This document shows, piece by piece, positions 10,406 through 20,104 of a DNA stretch of 64,000 bases. This DNA comes from Phreatobacter cathodiphilus (GTDB lineage Bacteria > Pseudomonadota > Alphaproteobacteria > Rhizobiales > Phreatobacteraceae). A program made the position numbers and the translations under genes. Positions within the stretch are counted from its first letter, which is position 1. Each line of letters starts with the position of its first letter. The notes below the pieces were generated by a model that searched no databases, was not told the DNA's origin, and saw only the letters and a list, made by a program, of their open reading frames with translations. The stretch spans positions 1,852,001 through 1,916,000 of the forward strand of contig NZ_CP027668.1 of assembly GCF_003008515.1 (NCBI RefSeq), written 5' to 3'.

Positions 10406-12292
10406 ATGTTGACCGGCCTTCGCAGCGCCTTCGAGAAGGGCTTCGCCCGCTTCATCCTGATCGCCCTCATGGGTATCCTCGTGCTGTCCTTCGCCGTCTG
10501 GGGCATCGGCGACATCTTCCGCGGCGGCACGGCGACCACGGTGGCCAGCGTCGGCAGCACGCAGATCTCGGTGCAGAACTTCCAGACCGCCTACAACCGC
10601 GAGGTGCAGAATCTCGGCCGCATGGTCGGCCGCGGCATCACCCCCGACCAGGCCCGCCAGTTCGGTATCGACCAGCGCGTCCTCAGCCAGCTCGTCACCG
10701 AGGCGACGCTCGACGAGCGCGGCCGCCAGCTCGGCCTCGGCGTCGACGACGAGACGATCCGCAACCGTATTGTCGCCACCCCCGCCTTCCGCGGCCCCAC
10801 CGGACAGTTCGACCGCAACGCCTTCGCCGAAGTGCTGCGCCAGTACGGCTTCACCGAGCAGAGCTTCATCGAGCAGGAGCGCCGCCTCGCCGTCCGCCAG
10901 CAGATCGCTGGCGCTGTCTCCGACCGCCTCGGCACGCCGCAGGTGCTCATCGACGCCATGACGCGATTCCAGAACGAGACGCGCCAGGCCCAGTACGTGG
11001 TGCTCGGCGCGGCCCAGGCCGGCGATATCCCGGCGCCAGAGGGCACGACGCTCCAGGCCTATTTCGACGCCAACAAGCAGAGCTTTCGCGCGCCCGAATA
11101 TCGCAAGCTCGTGGTCCTCACCCTGTCGCCGCAGGAGCAGGCCGGCTTCCAGCAGGTGCCGGACGCGCAGGTGGTCGAGGAGGTCGCCCGGCTGCGCGAG
11201 ACGAGCGAGCGCCGCACCATCCAGCAACTCACCTTCCCGACGCCCGAGGAGGCCCAGGCCGCCGCCGAGCGGCTGAAGGGCGGGCTCTCCTTCGACGACC
11301 TCGCCAAAGAGCGCAACGTCTCCCCCGCCGACCTGACGCTCGGAAATCTGTCACGCGCCCAGGTCGCCGACCCCGCCGTGCGCGATGCCGCCTTCGCCCT
11401 CGCCGAGGGCGCCGTCAGCGAGCCGGTGCGCGGCCGCTTCGGCACCGTCCTGCTCCGCGTCACCGCCGTCGCACCCTTCAACGAGGGCCAGGCGACCGAA
11501 CAGGCGCGCATGACCATCGCCACGACGATGGCCCGCAACGCCGTCAACGACCTCCACGACCGCATCGAGAAGGAGCGCTCCTCCGGCCTGCCGCTGACCG
11601 ACATCGCCGGCAAGGTGGGCCTGACCGTCAATACGGTGGACGCGGTCGACGTCCAGGGCCGCGACCCCTCCGAGGTTCAGCTCAATCTTCCCGGCGCCTC
11701 CGACTTCCTGCCTGCCGCCTTCCGCGCCGAGGTCGGCCTCGAGAACGAGCCGGTCAACAACCGCGAGAGCGGCCTGTGGGTCTGGTACGAGGTCGCCGCC
11801 GTCACGCCCGCCCGCGACCGCACCCTCGACGAGGTGCGCCCGCAGGTGGAGGCACGCTGGCGCGAGGACGAGGTGAAGATCCGCATCGGCAAGGCCGCCG
11901 ACGTCATGGCCACCGCGCTGCGCGAGGGCAAGCCGCTCGCCGAACTCGCCCAGGCCGCGGGCCTCGAGGTGCGCACCACCCCTGCCCTCAAGCGCACCGC
12001 CACCGACGGTGTCTGGGGCGCCAGTGCCGTGCAGATGCTCTTCGCGACGGCCAAGGGCCAGGGCGCCAACGCGCCCGCCGCCGACGGCATCGACCGCATC
12101 GTCTTCGTGACGACGGAGGTGGCGCTGCCGGCCGATGCGAGCCTCGATCAGCGCACCCGCGACCAGCTCTCGCAATCGATCGAGGACGACGTCCTCGCCC
12201 AGTATATCGCCCGCCTCCAGAAGGATTTCGGCTCCACCGTCAACCGCACCCTGCTCAACCGGGCGGTGGGCGGCACGGCCGAGACCCGCTGA
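10406..12292 (+). CDS. PpiD/SurA-type membrane-anchored peptidyl-prolyl isomerase
   Basis: 628 residues from the ATG at 10406 (AGGAG about 10 bases upstream); an in-frame codon at 10313 would add a tail unlike the family. A single N-terminal anchor helix (about residues 13-32, [23 protein letters not shown]) is typical of PpiD. It is followed by a SurA-N-like chaperone region (about 40-180) and a degenerate parvulin-like segment (about 245-360, with FDDLAKE...GNLSRAQ...[16 protein letters not shown]). It is a periplasmic folding helper for outer-membrane or secreted proteins. It lies 24 bases before trpE and is probably in the same transcript, an arrangement common in rhizobia. Confidence 0.88.
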   Translation: MLTGLRSAFEKGFARFILIALMGILVLSFAVWGIGDIFRGGTATTVASVGSTQISVQNFQTAYNREVQNLGRMVGRGITPDQARQFGIDQRVLSQLVTEATLDERGRQLGLGVDDETIRNRIVATPAFRGPTGQFDRNAFAEVLRQYGFTEQSFIEQERRLAVRQQIAGAVSDRLGTPQVLIDAMTRFQNETRQAQYVVLGAAQAGDIPAPEGTTLQAYFDANKQSFRAPEYRKLVVLTLSPQEQAGFQQVPDAQVVEEVARLRETSERRTIQQLTFPTPEEAQAAAERLKGGLSFDDLAKERNVSPADLTLGNLSRAQVADPAVRDAAFALAEGAVSEPVRGRFGTVLLRVTAVAPFNEGQATEQARMTIATTMARNAVNDLHDRIEKERSSGLPLTDIAGKVGLTVNTVDAVDVQGRDPSEVQLNLPGASDFLPAAFRAEVGLENEPVNNRESGLWVWYEVAAVTPARDRTLDEVRPQVEARWREDEVKIRIGKAADVMATALREGKPLAELAQAAGLEVRTTPALKRTATDGVWGASAVQMLFATAKGQGANAPAADGIDRIVFVTTEVALPADASLDQRTRDQLSQSIEDDVLAQYIARLQKDFGSTVNRTLLNRAVGGTAETR

Positions 12293-12316
12293 CGCCGCAG
12301 CGACGACGAGGATGTC

Positions 12317-13834
12317 ATGCAGATCGAGCCGGCCTTCGAGGCCTTCCAGCCTCTCCACGCCGCGGGCCAGCCGCAGGTGGTGTGGACGACGCTGGTGTCG
12401 GATCTGGAGACGCCGGTCTCGGCCTATCTGAAGATCGCAGGATCGAAGACCAACGCCTTCCTGCTCGAATCCGTCGAGGGCGGCGCCATCAAGGGCCGCT
12501 ATTCCGTGCTCGGCATGGAGCCGGACCTGATCTGGCGCTGCCGCGGCCAGGTGGCGGAGATCAACCGCCGCCCCGCCGCCGACCACAACGCCTTCGTGCC
12601 GCTGCCCGATGCGCCGCTGACCGAGTTGCGCAAGCTCCTCGCCGACAGCCGCATCGCCGTTCCCGACACGCTGCCGCCCATGGCGGCGGGTGTCTTCGGC
12701 TATCTCGGCTACGACATGGTCCGGCAGATGGAGCACCTGCCCGACGTGCCGCCGGATCCGCTCGGCCTCGCGGACGCGCTGTTCATCCGCCCGACCGTGG
12801 TCCTCGTCTTCGACGCGGTGAAGGACCAGATCACCGTGGTGACGCCGGTCAGGCCGCAGTCCGGGCAGTCGGCGAAACAGGCCTATGACCAGGCGGTCAA
12901 CCGCCTCGTCGCGGTCGTCGACGCCCTCGACGGGCCGCTGGAGCGGCAGACGCCTCTGCCCGACCACGCCGAGATCATGGCCGGCCTCGTCTCCAACACC
13001 CCTGAGGCGGACTATTCCGCCATGGTCGACCGGGCGAAGGACTACATCGCCGCCGGCGACATCTTCCAGGTCGTGCTGTCCCAGCGCTTCTCCACGCCCT
13101 TCACCCTGCCGCCCTTCTCGCTCTACCGGGCGCTCAGGCGGGTGAATCCCTCGCCATTCCTCTACTATCTTGCCTTCGACGGCTTCTCGGTCGCCGGCTC
13201 CTCGCCGGAGATCCTGGTACGCGTGCGCGACGGCCGCGTCACCATCCGCCCCATCGCCGGCACGCGTCCGCGCGGCGCCACGCCCGCCGACGACAAGCGG
13301 CTCGGCGAGGAACTGCTCGCCGACCCCAAGGAGCGCTCGGAACACCTCATGCTGCTCGATCTCGGCCGCAACGACGTCGGCCGCGTCGCGAAGATCGGTA
13401 CGGTGGAGGTCACCGACAAGTTCTTCCTGGAACACTATTCCCACGTCATGCACATCGTCTCGAACGTCGAGGGTGAGCTCGACCCGAAGCACGACCTGAT
13501 CGACGCCCTCGCCGCCGGCTTTCCGGCCGGCACGGTCTCCGGCGCGCCGAAGGTGCGGGCCATGCAGATCATCGACGAGCTGGAGAAGGAGAAGCGCGGC
13601 CTCTATGCCGGCTGCGTCGGCTATTTCTCCGCCACGGGCGCCATGGACACCTGCATCGTACTGCGCACCGCCGTGGTCAAGGACGGGCAGATGTATGTCC
13701 AGGCCGGCGCCGGCATCGTCGCCGACAGCGTCAACGCCATGGAACAGGCCGAGTGCGTCAACAAGGCCAAGGCCCTCGTCCATGCCGCAAACGAGGCGGT
13801 GAAGACGGCGGCCCGGGTCGGGAGGGGCCAGTGA
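12317..13834 (+). CDS. trpE: Anthranilate synthase component I
   Basis: 505 residues, full length. Makes anthranilate from chorismate using ammonia delivered by TrpG; first step of tryptophan synthesis. Chorismate-binding signatures are all in place: PIAGTRPRG, DPKERSEHLMLLDLGRND, EHYSHVMHIVSNVEG and GTVSGAPKVRAM. The feedback-site region near LLESVEGG at residues 50-57 carries the LLES motif of Trp-inhibited enzymes. The stop overlaps the trpG start (GTGA). No leader peptide or attenuator is seen upstream, where only 24 bases separate it from the ppiD-like gene. Confidence 0.98.
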   Translation: MQIEPAFEAFQPLHAAGQPQVVWTTLVSDLETPVSAYLKIAGSKTNAFLLESVEGGAIKGRYSVLGMEPDLIWRCRGQVAEINRRPAADHNAFVPLPDAPLTELRKLLADSRIAVPDTLPPMAAGVFGYLGYDMVRQMEHLPDVPPDPLGLADALFIRPTVVLVFDAVKDQITVVTPVRPQSGQSAKQAYDQAVNRLVAVVDALDGPLERQTPLPDHAEIMAGLVSNTPEADYSAMVDRAKDYIAAGDIFQVVLSQRFSTPFTLPPFSLYRALRRVNPSPFLYYLAFDGFSVAGSSPEILVRVRDGRVTIRPIAGTRPRGATPADDKRLGEELLADPKERSEHLMLLDLGRNDVGRVAKIGTVEVTDKFFLEHYSHVMHIVSNVEGELDPKHDLIDALAAGFPAGTVSGAPKVRAMQIIDELEKEKRGLYAGCVGYFSATGAMDTCIVLRTAVVKDGQMYVQAGAGIVADSVNAMEQAECVNKAKALVHAANEAVKTAARVGRGQ

Positions 13835-14445
13835 AGATCACCCTCATCGACAATTACGACAGCTTCACCTGGAACCTCGTCCACTACATCGGCGGGCAGG
13901 AGATCGGCGGCGTCAGGCCCGAGGTCGATGTCGTCCGCAACGACAAGACCACCGCCGACGCCGTCATCGCCGCCGACCCCGACGCCATCGTGCTCTCTCC
14001 CGGCCCCTGCACGCCGAACGAAGCCGGCATCTGCCTCGACCTCATCGCCAAGGCCTCCGACCGCATCCCGATGTTCGGCGTCTGCCTCGGCCACCAGGCC
14101 ATGGGCCAGGTTTTCGGCGGCCAGGTGGTGCGGGCGCCGAAGCCCATGCACGGCAAGATGTCGACCATTTCGCATGAAGGCCGCAGCGTCTTCCGCGGCA
14201 TCAACGGCCCCTTCCAGGCGACGCGCTACCACTCGCTCACCGTCGACCGCGCCGGCTGGCCGGACGCTCTCGAAATCACCGCCGAATCCGAGGACGGCGT
14301 GGTCCAGGGCCTGATGCACCGCTCGCGGCCCCTGCACGGCGTGCAGTTTCACCCCGAGAGCATCGCCTCCGAGCACGGCCACCGCATGATCGCCACCTTC
14401 CTCGACCTCGCGGCCGCTTGGAACCGCAGCCAGGGACGCCGCTGA
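13831..14445 (+). CDS. trpG: Anthranilate synthase component II (glutamine amidotransferase)
   Basis: 204 residues from a GTG at 13831 that overlaps the trpE stop by four bases; GGAGGGG precedes it. Class I glutamine amidotransferase supplying ammonia to TrpE. It has the oxyanion/nucleophile motif [12 protein letters not shown] and the catalytic His-Glu in [13 protein letters not shown]. Its opening, [15 protein letters not shown], is typical of TrpG/PabA. Its TGA shares a base with the trpD ATG. Confidence 0.98.
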   Translation: MKITLIDNYDSFTWNLVHYIGGQEIGGVRPEVDVVRNDKTTADAVIAADPDAIVLSPGPCTPNEAGICLDLIAKASDRIPMFGVCLGHQAMGQVFGGQVVRAPKPMHGKMSTISHEGRSVFRGINGPFQATRYHSLTVDRAGWPDALEITAESEDGVVQGLMHRSRPLHGVQFHPESIASEHGHRMIATFLDLAAAWNRSQGRR

Positions 14446-15461
14446 TGGACCAGTTCAAGACCCTGATCGCCAAGGCGGCGACCGGCGCGCCGCTGACGCG
14501 CGAGGAGGCCGCCTCCGCCTTCGACCAGATCATGTCGGGCAACGCCACGCCCTCGCAGATCGGCGGCTTCCTGATGGCCCTGCGGGTGCGCGGCGAGACC
14601 GTCGACGAGATCACCGCGGCGGTCGAGACCATGCGCGCCAAGATGGTGCGCGTCGATGCGCCGGCCGACGCGGTCGACGTGGTGGGCACCGGGGGCGACG
14701 CCTCCCACTCGCTCAACATCTCCACCTGCGCTGCCTTCATCGTCGCCGGCGCCGGCGTTCCCGTCGCCAAGCACGGCAACCGGGCGCTGTCCTCCCGCTC
14801 GGGCGCCGCCGACTGCCTGATGGCGCTGGGCGTCAAGATCGACCTCTCCCCCGCCGGCATTTCCCGCTGCATCCGCGAGGCCGGCATCGGCTTCATGTTC
14901 GCGCCCGCCCACCACCCCGCCATGAAGCATGTCGGCCCGACGCGCGTGGAGCTCGGCACCCGCACCATCTTCAACCTGCTCGGGCCGCTCTCCAATCCGG
15001 CCGGCGTCAAGCGCCAGATGGTCGGGGTCTTTTCGGGCCAGTGGGTCGAGCCGCTGGCGGCGGTGCTCGCCAATCTCGGCTCCAGCCACGCCTGGGTCGT
15101 CCACGGCTCCGACGGTCTCGACGAGGTCACCGGCACCGGCCCCAGCGCCGTCGCCGAGCTGAAGGGCGGCCGCATCACCTCCTTCACCGTCCATCCCTCC
15201 GACGTCGGCCTCGGCCTCTGCCAGCCGGGAGACCTCAAGGGGGGCGATGCCGCCCACAACGCCACCCAGCTTCGCGCGGTGCTGACGGGAGCCCGCAACG
15301 CCTACCGCGACGTTGCCGCCCTCAACGCCGCCGCCGCGCTCGTCGTCTCGGGCCGCGCCGCCACCCTCCCCGACGGCTTCGCCATGGCGACATCGGCCCT
15401 CGACACCGGCGCCGCGGCGAAAACCCTCGACCGGCTCGTCGCCGTCTCCGCCTCCGCGTGA
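14445..15461 (+). CDS. trpD: Anthranilate phosphoribosyltransferase
   Basis: 338 residues from the ATG at 14445 overlapping the trpG stop (TGATG). Transfers the phosphoribosyl group of PRPP to anthranilate. Motifs: [16 protein letters not shown] (PRPP site), [15 protein letters not shown] (anthranilate/PRPP loop) and [12 protein letters not shown]. The extension upstream to 14418 is rejected because it lies inside trpG. Confidence 0.98.
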   Translation: MDQFKTLIAKAATGAPLTREEAASAFDQIMSGNATPSQIGGFLMALRVRGETVDEITAAVETMRAKMVRVDAPADAVDVVGTGGDASHSLNISTCAAFIVAGAGVPVAKHGNRALSSRSGAADCLMALGVKIDLSPAGISRCIREAGIGFMFAPAHHPAMKHVGPTRVELGTRTIFNLLGPLSNPAGVKRQMVGVFSGQWVEPLAAVLANLGSSHAWVVHGSDGLDEVTGTGPSAVAELKGGRITSFTVHPSDVGLGLCQPGDLKGGDAAHNATQLRAVLTGARNAYRDVAALNAAAALVVSGRAATLPDGFAMATSALDTGAAAKTLDRLVAVSASA

Positions 15462-15465
15462 TCCC

Positions 15466-16254
15466 ATGGCCGACATTCTGAAGACCATCGAGGCCTACAA
15501 GCTGGAGGAGATCGCCGCCGCGAAGCGCCAGCGCCCCTTCGCGACCGTCGACGCCGCCGCCCGCGCGGCGGCGCCCGTGCGTCCCTTCGCCGGCGCCATC
15601 GAGGCGGCCATCGCGGCCGGACGGACGGCGCTCATCGCCGAGATCAAGAAGGCGAGCCCGTCCAAGGGGCTGATCCGCGCCGATTTCGATCCGCCTGCGC
15701 TCGCCCGCGCCTATGAGGCCGGCGGCGCCACCTGCCTCTCCGTCCTCACCGACGCCCCCTCTTTCCAGGGCGCGCCGGACTTCCTCACCGCGGCCCGCGC
15801 CGCCTGTTCGCTGCCCGCCCTGCGCAAGGACTTCATGCACGACACCTATCAGGTGGCGGAGGCGAGGGCCTGGGGCGCCGACTGCATCCTCGTCATCATG
15901 GCCTCCGTGGACGACGCCCTCGCCGCCGATCTCGTCGCCGCCGCCAGCGACTACGGCATGGACGCGCTCGTCGAGGTCCACGACGCGGCCGAGTTAGACC
16001 GCGCGCTCGCCCTGCCCTCCCGCCTCATCGGCATCAACAACCGCAACCTCAGGACCTTCGAAGTGACGCTGGAAACAGCGGAGCGGCTTGCGCCCCGCAT
16101 CCCCGCCGACCGGATCGTGGTCGGCGAAAGCGGGATTTTCGTCTCATCGGACGTCGCCCGCCTGGCCCGCGCGGGCATCCGCACCCTCCTCGTCGGAGAG
16201 AGTCTGATGCGTCAAGATGACGTTACGGAAGCGACGATGCGCCTCCTCACCTAA
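15466..16254 (+). CDS. trpC: Indole-3-glycerol-phosphate synthase
   Basis: 262 residues from the ATG at 15466, five bases past the trpD stop. TIM-barrel enzyme that closes the indole ring from CdRP. Motifs: [14 protein letters not shown] (catalytic Lys and phosphate contact), [22 protein letters not shown] and VGESGIF. It ends the trpEGDC run; moaC/moeA, which follow trpC in many rhizobia, are absent here. Confidence 0.98.
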   Translation: MADILKTIEAYKLEEIAAAKRQRPFATVDAAARAAAPVRPFAGAIEAAIAAGRTALIAEIKKASPSKGLIRADFDPPALARAYEAGGATCLSVLTDAPSFQGAPDFLTAARAACSLPALRKDFMHDTYQVAEARAWGADCILVIMASVDDALAADLVAAASDYGMDALVEVHDAAELDRALALPSRLIGINNRNLRTFEVTLETAERLAPRIPADRIVVGESGIFVSSDVARLARAGIRTLLVGESLMRQDDVTEATMRLLT

Positions 16255-16433
16255 CGCGACGCTGCGGAAGGTGGCTTTCCCTTGCGCGGGCTGACGAATC
16301 CGGCGCTTTGGGGTTAATCCCGGCCTAACGCGTTGCGTCCAACACTTAAACAATTGAATCGCGTGCGATTCCAAAGCCTTATTTGGTGTCCCGTAATCTC
16401 GGCTCCGGTCGCAGATTGAGGGGTCGCCACGCG

Positions 16434-17639
16434 ATGTGGAACATAGTCCTGAGGTTCAAGAAGGATCGGCGCGGCGCTCTCGCCGTGGTCTTCGCCGTTT
16501 CGCTCTATCCCATCCTGATGATGATCTGCGCGGCGGTGGACCTCAGTCGCCAAAGCCAGCAGCAGGCCCGCCTGCAGGCGGCGCTGGACGCAGCGGCGCT
16601 GTTCGTCGCCCGCCTCGTCGCCGACGGCAAGGCGCCGAGCGATCTCACGGCCGCCGCGCGCACCTTCGTCCTCGGCAACGTCAACCCTTCGGAAATGACC
16701 AACGTCACCGTCACCGCCACCTTGGACAGCACCAATGTCCGGGTCACCGGCAGCGGCCAGATCAATCCGGTCATGGCCAACATTCTCAGCGCCAGTGATC
16801 TCACCATCAGCGGCGTGGCCGGCGCCACCTGGCGCACCAAGAAGATCGAGCTCGTCCTCGTCCTCGACAACACTGGCTCCATGTCGAGCTCGGGCAAGAT
16901 GTCGGCGCTGAAGACCGCCGCAAAGAGCCTGATCGACACCATGGCGACGGTGGCCAACAAGCCCGACGCGGTCCGCATCGGCATCGTGCCCTTCGACGTC
17001 CAGGTCCGCGTCGGCACCACCTACAAGAGCGCGAGCTGGCTGACCTATGCGAATTCGGGCACCAATTCGAGCAACTGGACGGGATGCGTCGCCGACCGCG
17101 ACCAGAGCCACGACGTCGCCGACACAACGCCCACCACGGGCACGCCGGCGACCCTCTTCCCCGCCCGCAACTGCACCAACTCCAACCTGACCAGCATCAT
17201 GCCCCTGTCCACCGACTGGACGGCGCTGAAGGCAAAGGTCGACGCCATGTCCCCAGCCGGCAACACCAACGTCACCATCGGCCTCGTCTGGGGCATGCAC
17301 ATGCTGACGGCCAACGAGCCGCTCACCACGGCCCGCACCCTGGTTCAGGAGCCCGATCTCGAGCGGATCATCATCCTGCTCACCGACGGCGACAACACGC
17401 AGAACCGCTGGACCACCAACGGCACGTCCATCGACGCGCGCACGGATCTGGCCTGCGCCAACACCAAGGCCAACGGCATCCGGCTCTACACGATCCGCGT
17501 CATCGACGGCGACGCCGCCCTGCTGCGCCGCTGCGCCACCACCACGTCGATGTTCTACGACGTCCGCACGGCCTCGGAGTTGCTGCCGGTGTTCCAGCGC
17601 ATCGCCGCCGAGATCGGGCAATTGCGCCTCACGCAGTGA
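16434..17639 (+). CDS. TadG-like pilus-assembly protein with von Willebrand A domain
   Basis: 401 residues from the ATG at 16434, with GAGGGG about 8 bases upstream; a TTG at 16383 is a poorer choice. A basic start and one helix (about residues 12-34, GALAVVFAVSLYPILMMICAAVDLSR) form the TadE/TadG-type N-terminus, followed by the Q-rich ALDAAAL segment typical of TadG pseudopilin-like proteins. A VWA fold follows from about residue 140: VLVLDNTGSMSSSGKM holds a MIDAS-type DxTGS, and ILLTDGDNTQN is the later acidic site. Expected to be surface or periplasmic and linked to Flp pili, but no tad genes are in the window, so it is an orphan. Insertions rich in Thr and Asn (about 205-265) look secreted. 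Confidence 0.8.
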   Translation: MWNIVLRFKKDRRGALAVVFAVSLYPILMMICAAVDLSRQSQQQARLQAALDAAALFVARLVADGKAPSDLTAAARTFVLGNVNPSEMTNVTVTATLDSTNVRVTGSGQINPVMANILSASDLTISGVAGATWRTKKIELVLVLDNTGSMSSSGKMSALKTAAKSLIDTMATVANKPDAVRIGIVPFDVQVRVGTTYKSASWLTYANSGTNSSNWTGCVADRDQSHDVADTTPTTGTPATLFPARNCTNSNLTSIMPLSTDWTALKAKVDAMSPAGNTNVTIGLVWGMHMLTANEPLTTARTLVQEPDLERIIILLTDGDNTQNRWTTNGTSIDARTDLACANTKANGIRLYTIRVIDGDAALLRRCATTTSMFYDVRTASELLPVFQRIAAEIGQLRLTQ

Positions 17640-17650
17640 CGGCGCCCATG

Positions 17651-17684
17651 AAAAAGGCCCGGCGCGCGGCGCCGGGCCTTGTTG
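17651..17684 (-). terminator. Bidirectional terminator between TadG-like gene and phasin
   Basis: A long GC-rich palindrome (about AAGGCCCGGCGC with GCGCCGGGCCTT) carries five A residues on its left side, which read as TTTTT after the hairpin on the minus strand. It serves the phasin transcript and can also stop the convergent plus-strand gene. Confidence 0.8.
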
Positions 17685-17706
17685 CGTCCGGGCTTGCCCG
17701 AACGGG

Positions 17707-18045
17707 TCACTTCGCCGGGGCGAACTTGGCCATCGCCGCTTCGTAGGGCTTGAAGACCTCCTTGAAGAGGTCGGTATAGAGTTCGCCGATCTTGGTGGCG
17801 CGGGCCACCGCCGCCTCGTAGGCGGACTTGGCGTAGTCCGACTGCAGCTCGATCGCCTTGTCGAGGCTCTTCACCGCCGCGATCTTCTCGATCGAGGCCG
17901 AGCCGTCCTCGAAGGACTTCTTGGTGTAGTCGACCAGTTCGGCGGCGATCGCCTGGTAGCCCTTGGTCAGGGCCGTCATCGCCTTGACGGCATTGTCGAG
18001 GCCGTCTTTGCCGAGCTTCTGCACGTCTTCCAAATTCTGGGCCAT
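17707..18045 (-). CDS. Phasin family protein
   Basis: 112 residues from the ATG at 18045 with GAGGA upstream; the frame is open further but with no good start. Almost wholly helical and charged, with the Phasin_2 pattern: LDNAVKAMTALTKGYQAIAAELVDYTKKSFEDG, where the Tyr-Thr-Lys-Lys stretch is typical, then a repeat-like ELQSDYAKSAYEAAVARATKIGELYTDLFKE. Phasins coat polyhydroxyalkanoate granules and control their size and number. No PHA synthase is in the window. Two TGCACTGC repeats upstream may be the PhaR operator. Confidence 0.9.
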   Translation of the reverse strand: MAQNLEDVQKLGKDGLDNAVKAMTALTKGYQAIAAELVDYTKKSFEDGSASIEKIAAVKSLDKAIELQSDYAKSAYEAAVARATKIGELYTDLFKEVFKPYEAAMAKFAPAK

Positions 18046-18136
18046 GGCCGCAATCCTCGCGATGGAACCACCGATGGGAACTCCCGGCCGGGGTCGCCGA
18101 GCATACGTACTCACCGGCTCCTGATACCGGTTATGC

Positions 18137-18167
18137 TGCACTGCGTCAATTAACCATTTTGCACTGC
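18137..18167 (-). promoter_or_regulatory. Possible PhaR operator upstream of phasin
   Basis: The octamer TGCACTGC occurs twice in direct orientation (18137-18144 and 18160-18167), 23 bases apart, about 90-120 bases upstream of the phasin start. PhaR-type repressors of PHA genes in alphaproteobacteria bind TGC-rich repeats. The site is therefore plausible but inferred. Confidence 0.4.
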
Positions 18168-18478
18168 ACCATCAGCCGAACGGCCGAGGCCCTGGCCGGC
18201 TGATCGAACCAATCGAGCCGGCGAATCGGCGCTTAACCAACTGGCAACCGCGAACGCTTACCGTGCTTGTCAACGGCCCCTGGGGTTCAGGGGCTGCAGT
18301 GCCGAGTACGGCTGCGTATCGCCGATTGTGGTGTCGCGTCGCCGGCGGTCCCCAGGGGCCGCCGGTTGTGATGGACCGGTCGAACCGCAGCCTCACCCGG
18401 TGCGCCAGGGACAGGATTGCGGACCGGTCGCCAGAAGGCTCCCCGGCCCCGCGCGTAAAGAGTTCAGGGGTGGCGGAA
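18168..18478. other. Intergenic region upstream of the carboxypeptidase gene
   Basis: About 310 bases with no convincing gene. It must hold the promoter of the plus-strand carboxypeptidase gene. One perfect 7-bp hairpin (18276-18282 with 18288-18294) is visible; it has no T run. The frame of the carboxypeptidase is open through this stretch but lacks a sensible start and signal peptide there. Confidence 0.4.
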
Positions 18479-20074
18479 ATGGCGACGATCAACGGCGCCG
18501 GCCGGGCGGTGTGGAACCGCGCGACCTTCTTTCTGGCAGCGGGCATGGCCGCCACTCTGTCGCTCGCCGCGGCGAGCCAGGCCGAGGCGAGGCCGCGCCG
18601 CTATGCCGGCTATGCGCCCGCCTATTCGGCCATCGTGGTCGACGCCAAGACCGGCGAGACGATCCACGCCGAGGCGGCCGACGCCCATCGCTTCCCGGCC
18701 TCCGTCACCAAGGTCATGACGCTCTACCTGCTGTTCGAGCAGATCGATTCCGGCCGCTTCTCGCTGCAGTCGCCGCTGCGCGTGTCCGCCGAGGCCGCCA
18801 GCCAGCCGCCGTCGAAGATCGGCGTGCGGGCCGGTTCGACCATCACCGTCGAGGAGGCGATCCGCGCCCTCGTCACCAAGTCGGCCAACGACGTCGCCGT
18901 CGTGGTTGCCGAGAACATTTCCGGTTCGGAGGAGGCCTTTGGCCAGCTCATGACCCGCAAGGCGCGCGCCATCGGCATGAGCCGCACCACCTTCCGCAAC
19001 GCCTCGGGCCTGCCCGACGCCTCTCAGATGACCACGGCCCGCGATCTCGCCACCCTCGGGCGCGCCATCCAGGACCACTTCCCGACCTATTACCGCTATT
19101 TCCAGACCTATTCCTTCGCCTATCGCGGCGTGAACCACCGCAACCACAATCGTCTGCTCGGCCGCGTCGAGGGCGTCGACGGCATCAAGACCGGCTATAC
19201 CCGCGCCTCCGGCTTCAACCTCCTGACCTCGGCCCGCCGCGGCCAGCGCCAGATCGTCGCCGTCGTCATGGGCGGGCGCACCGGCGGCGCCCGCGACGCC
19301 CGCATGCGCCAGCTCGTCGAGGCCACCTTCCCGCGGGCCTATGCCGGCGCCCGCACCGCCCCGATGGTCGCCCGCGCCAGCGAGCCGGCCCGTCCGCAGA
19401 CCCGCATCGCGGTGGCCGCCCAGGTGCCCGTGCCGGGCCGCCGCCAGCCGGTGGCCGAGCCGATGCCGATCACGCCCATGGCCGCAGCGGTCATCACCGC
19501 CGGCCAGACCCGCGGCGGTGCCTCCACCGGTGCTTCGGCGGCAGCCCCGGTCACGGCCAGCGCCCAGCCGCATCGGCAGGTCATCCGCGCCGAGACCGCG
19601 CCGGCCCCGGTCGCCGCCGCCACCGTTCTCTCCGCCGCCGCCTCCCGTCCGGTTCCGGCCCCTGCCCCGGCCGTGGCACCCGCCGCCGCACCGGGCAATC
19701 CCAATCCGCGCCCCGGCGTCCTCGGCACGATCAACGCGTCCCAGCTCACCACCGCCTCGGTTTCGCCGCGCCCCGTTCAGATGGCGTCGGCCGGCACCGC
19801 CCCGGTCGCCGAGGCGACGCCCGCCCGCCGCGGCGAATGGTCCATCCAGGTCGGCGCCTTCCCGACCGAGAGCGCCGCGCTCGAGACGCTGAAGGAGGCG
19901 CGCGAAGCCTCCGGCCGCCAGCTCGGCGCCGCCGATCCCTATACCGAGAAGGTGGAGGCCCGCGGCATGACCCTGGTGCGCGCCCGCTTCGCCGGCTTCG
20001 ACCGCTCCGGTGCCGACGCCGCCTGCCGGGCCCTCAAGTCCCGCGACTTCGACTGCATTCCCGTCCGCAACTGA
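18479..20074 (+). CDS. D-alanyl-D-alanine carboxypeptidase (peptidase S11) with C-terminal SPOR domain
   Basis: 531 residues from the ATG at 18479 (AGGGG 8-9 bases upstream). The signal peptide is about residues 12-36, with an AEA cleavage end. The penicillin-binding catalytic set is complete: SxxK in PASVTKVMT, SxN in TKSANDVAVV, and KTG in GIKTGYTRAS. A long Ala/Pro-rich linker (about 300-450) leads to a SPOR domain (about 455-531; WSIQVGAFPTESAAL... ARFAGFDRSGADAACRALKS). It trims the terminal D-Ala from peptidoglycan pentapeptides; SPOR domains bind denuded glycan at the septum, so it probably acts at division sites. Confidence 0.92.
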   Translation: MATINGAGRAVWNRATFFLAAGMAATLSLAAASQAEARPRRYAGYAPAYSAIVVDAKTGETIHAEAADAHRFPASVTKVMTLYLLFEQIDSGRFSLQSPLRVSAEAASQPPSKIGVRAGSTITVEEAIRALVTKSANDVAVVVAENISGSEEAFGQLMTRKARAIGMSRTTFRNASGLPDASQMTTARDLATLGRAIQDHFPTYYRYFQTYSFAYRGVNHRNHNRLLGRVEGVDGIKTGYTRASGFNLLTSARRGQRQIVAVVMGGRTGGARDARMRQLVEATFPRAYAGARTAPMVARASEPARPQTRIAVAAQVPVPGRRQPVAEPMPITPMAAAVITAGQTRGGASTGASAAAPVTASAQPHRQVIRAETAPAPVAAATVLSAAASRPVPAPAPAVAPAAAPGNPNPRPGVLGTINASQLTTASVSPRPVQMASAGTAPVAEATPARRGEWSIQVGAFPTESAALETLKEAREASGRQLGAADPYTEKVEARGMTLVRARFAGFDRSGADAACRALKSRDFDCIPVRN

Positions 20075-20104
20075 CCCCGGCGATCCGCACCGATGACACG
20101 CGTT

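Noticed and set aside
12293-12316. trp leader peptide
   Set aside because: Only 24 bases, no Trp codon run.
16255-16433. Possible attenuator or small gene between trpC and the TadG-like gene
   Set aside because: No hairpin with T run and no frame with a ribosome site; it is ordinary promoter-sized space.
18276-18294. Hairpin upstream of the carboxypeptidase gene as a terminator or riboswitch
   Set aside because: A single 7-bp stem without T run or conserved loop; not enough for either call.
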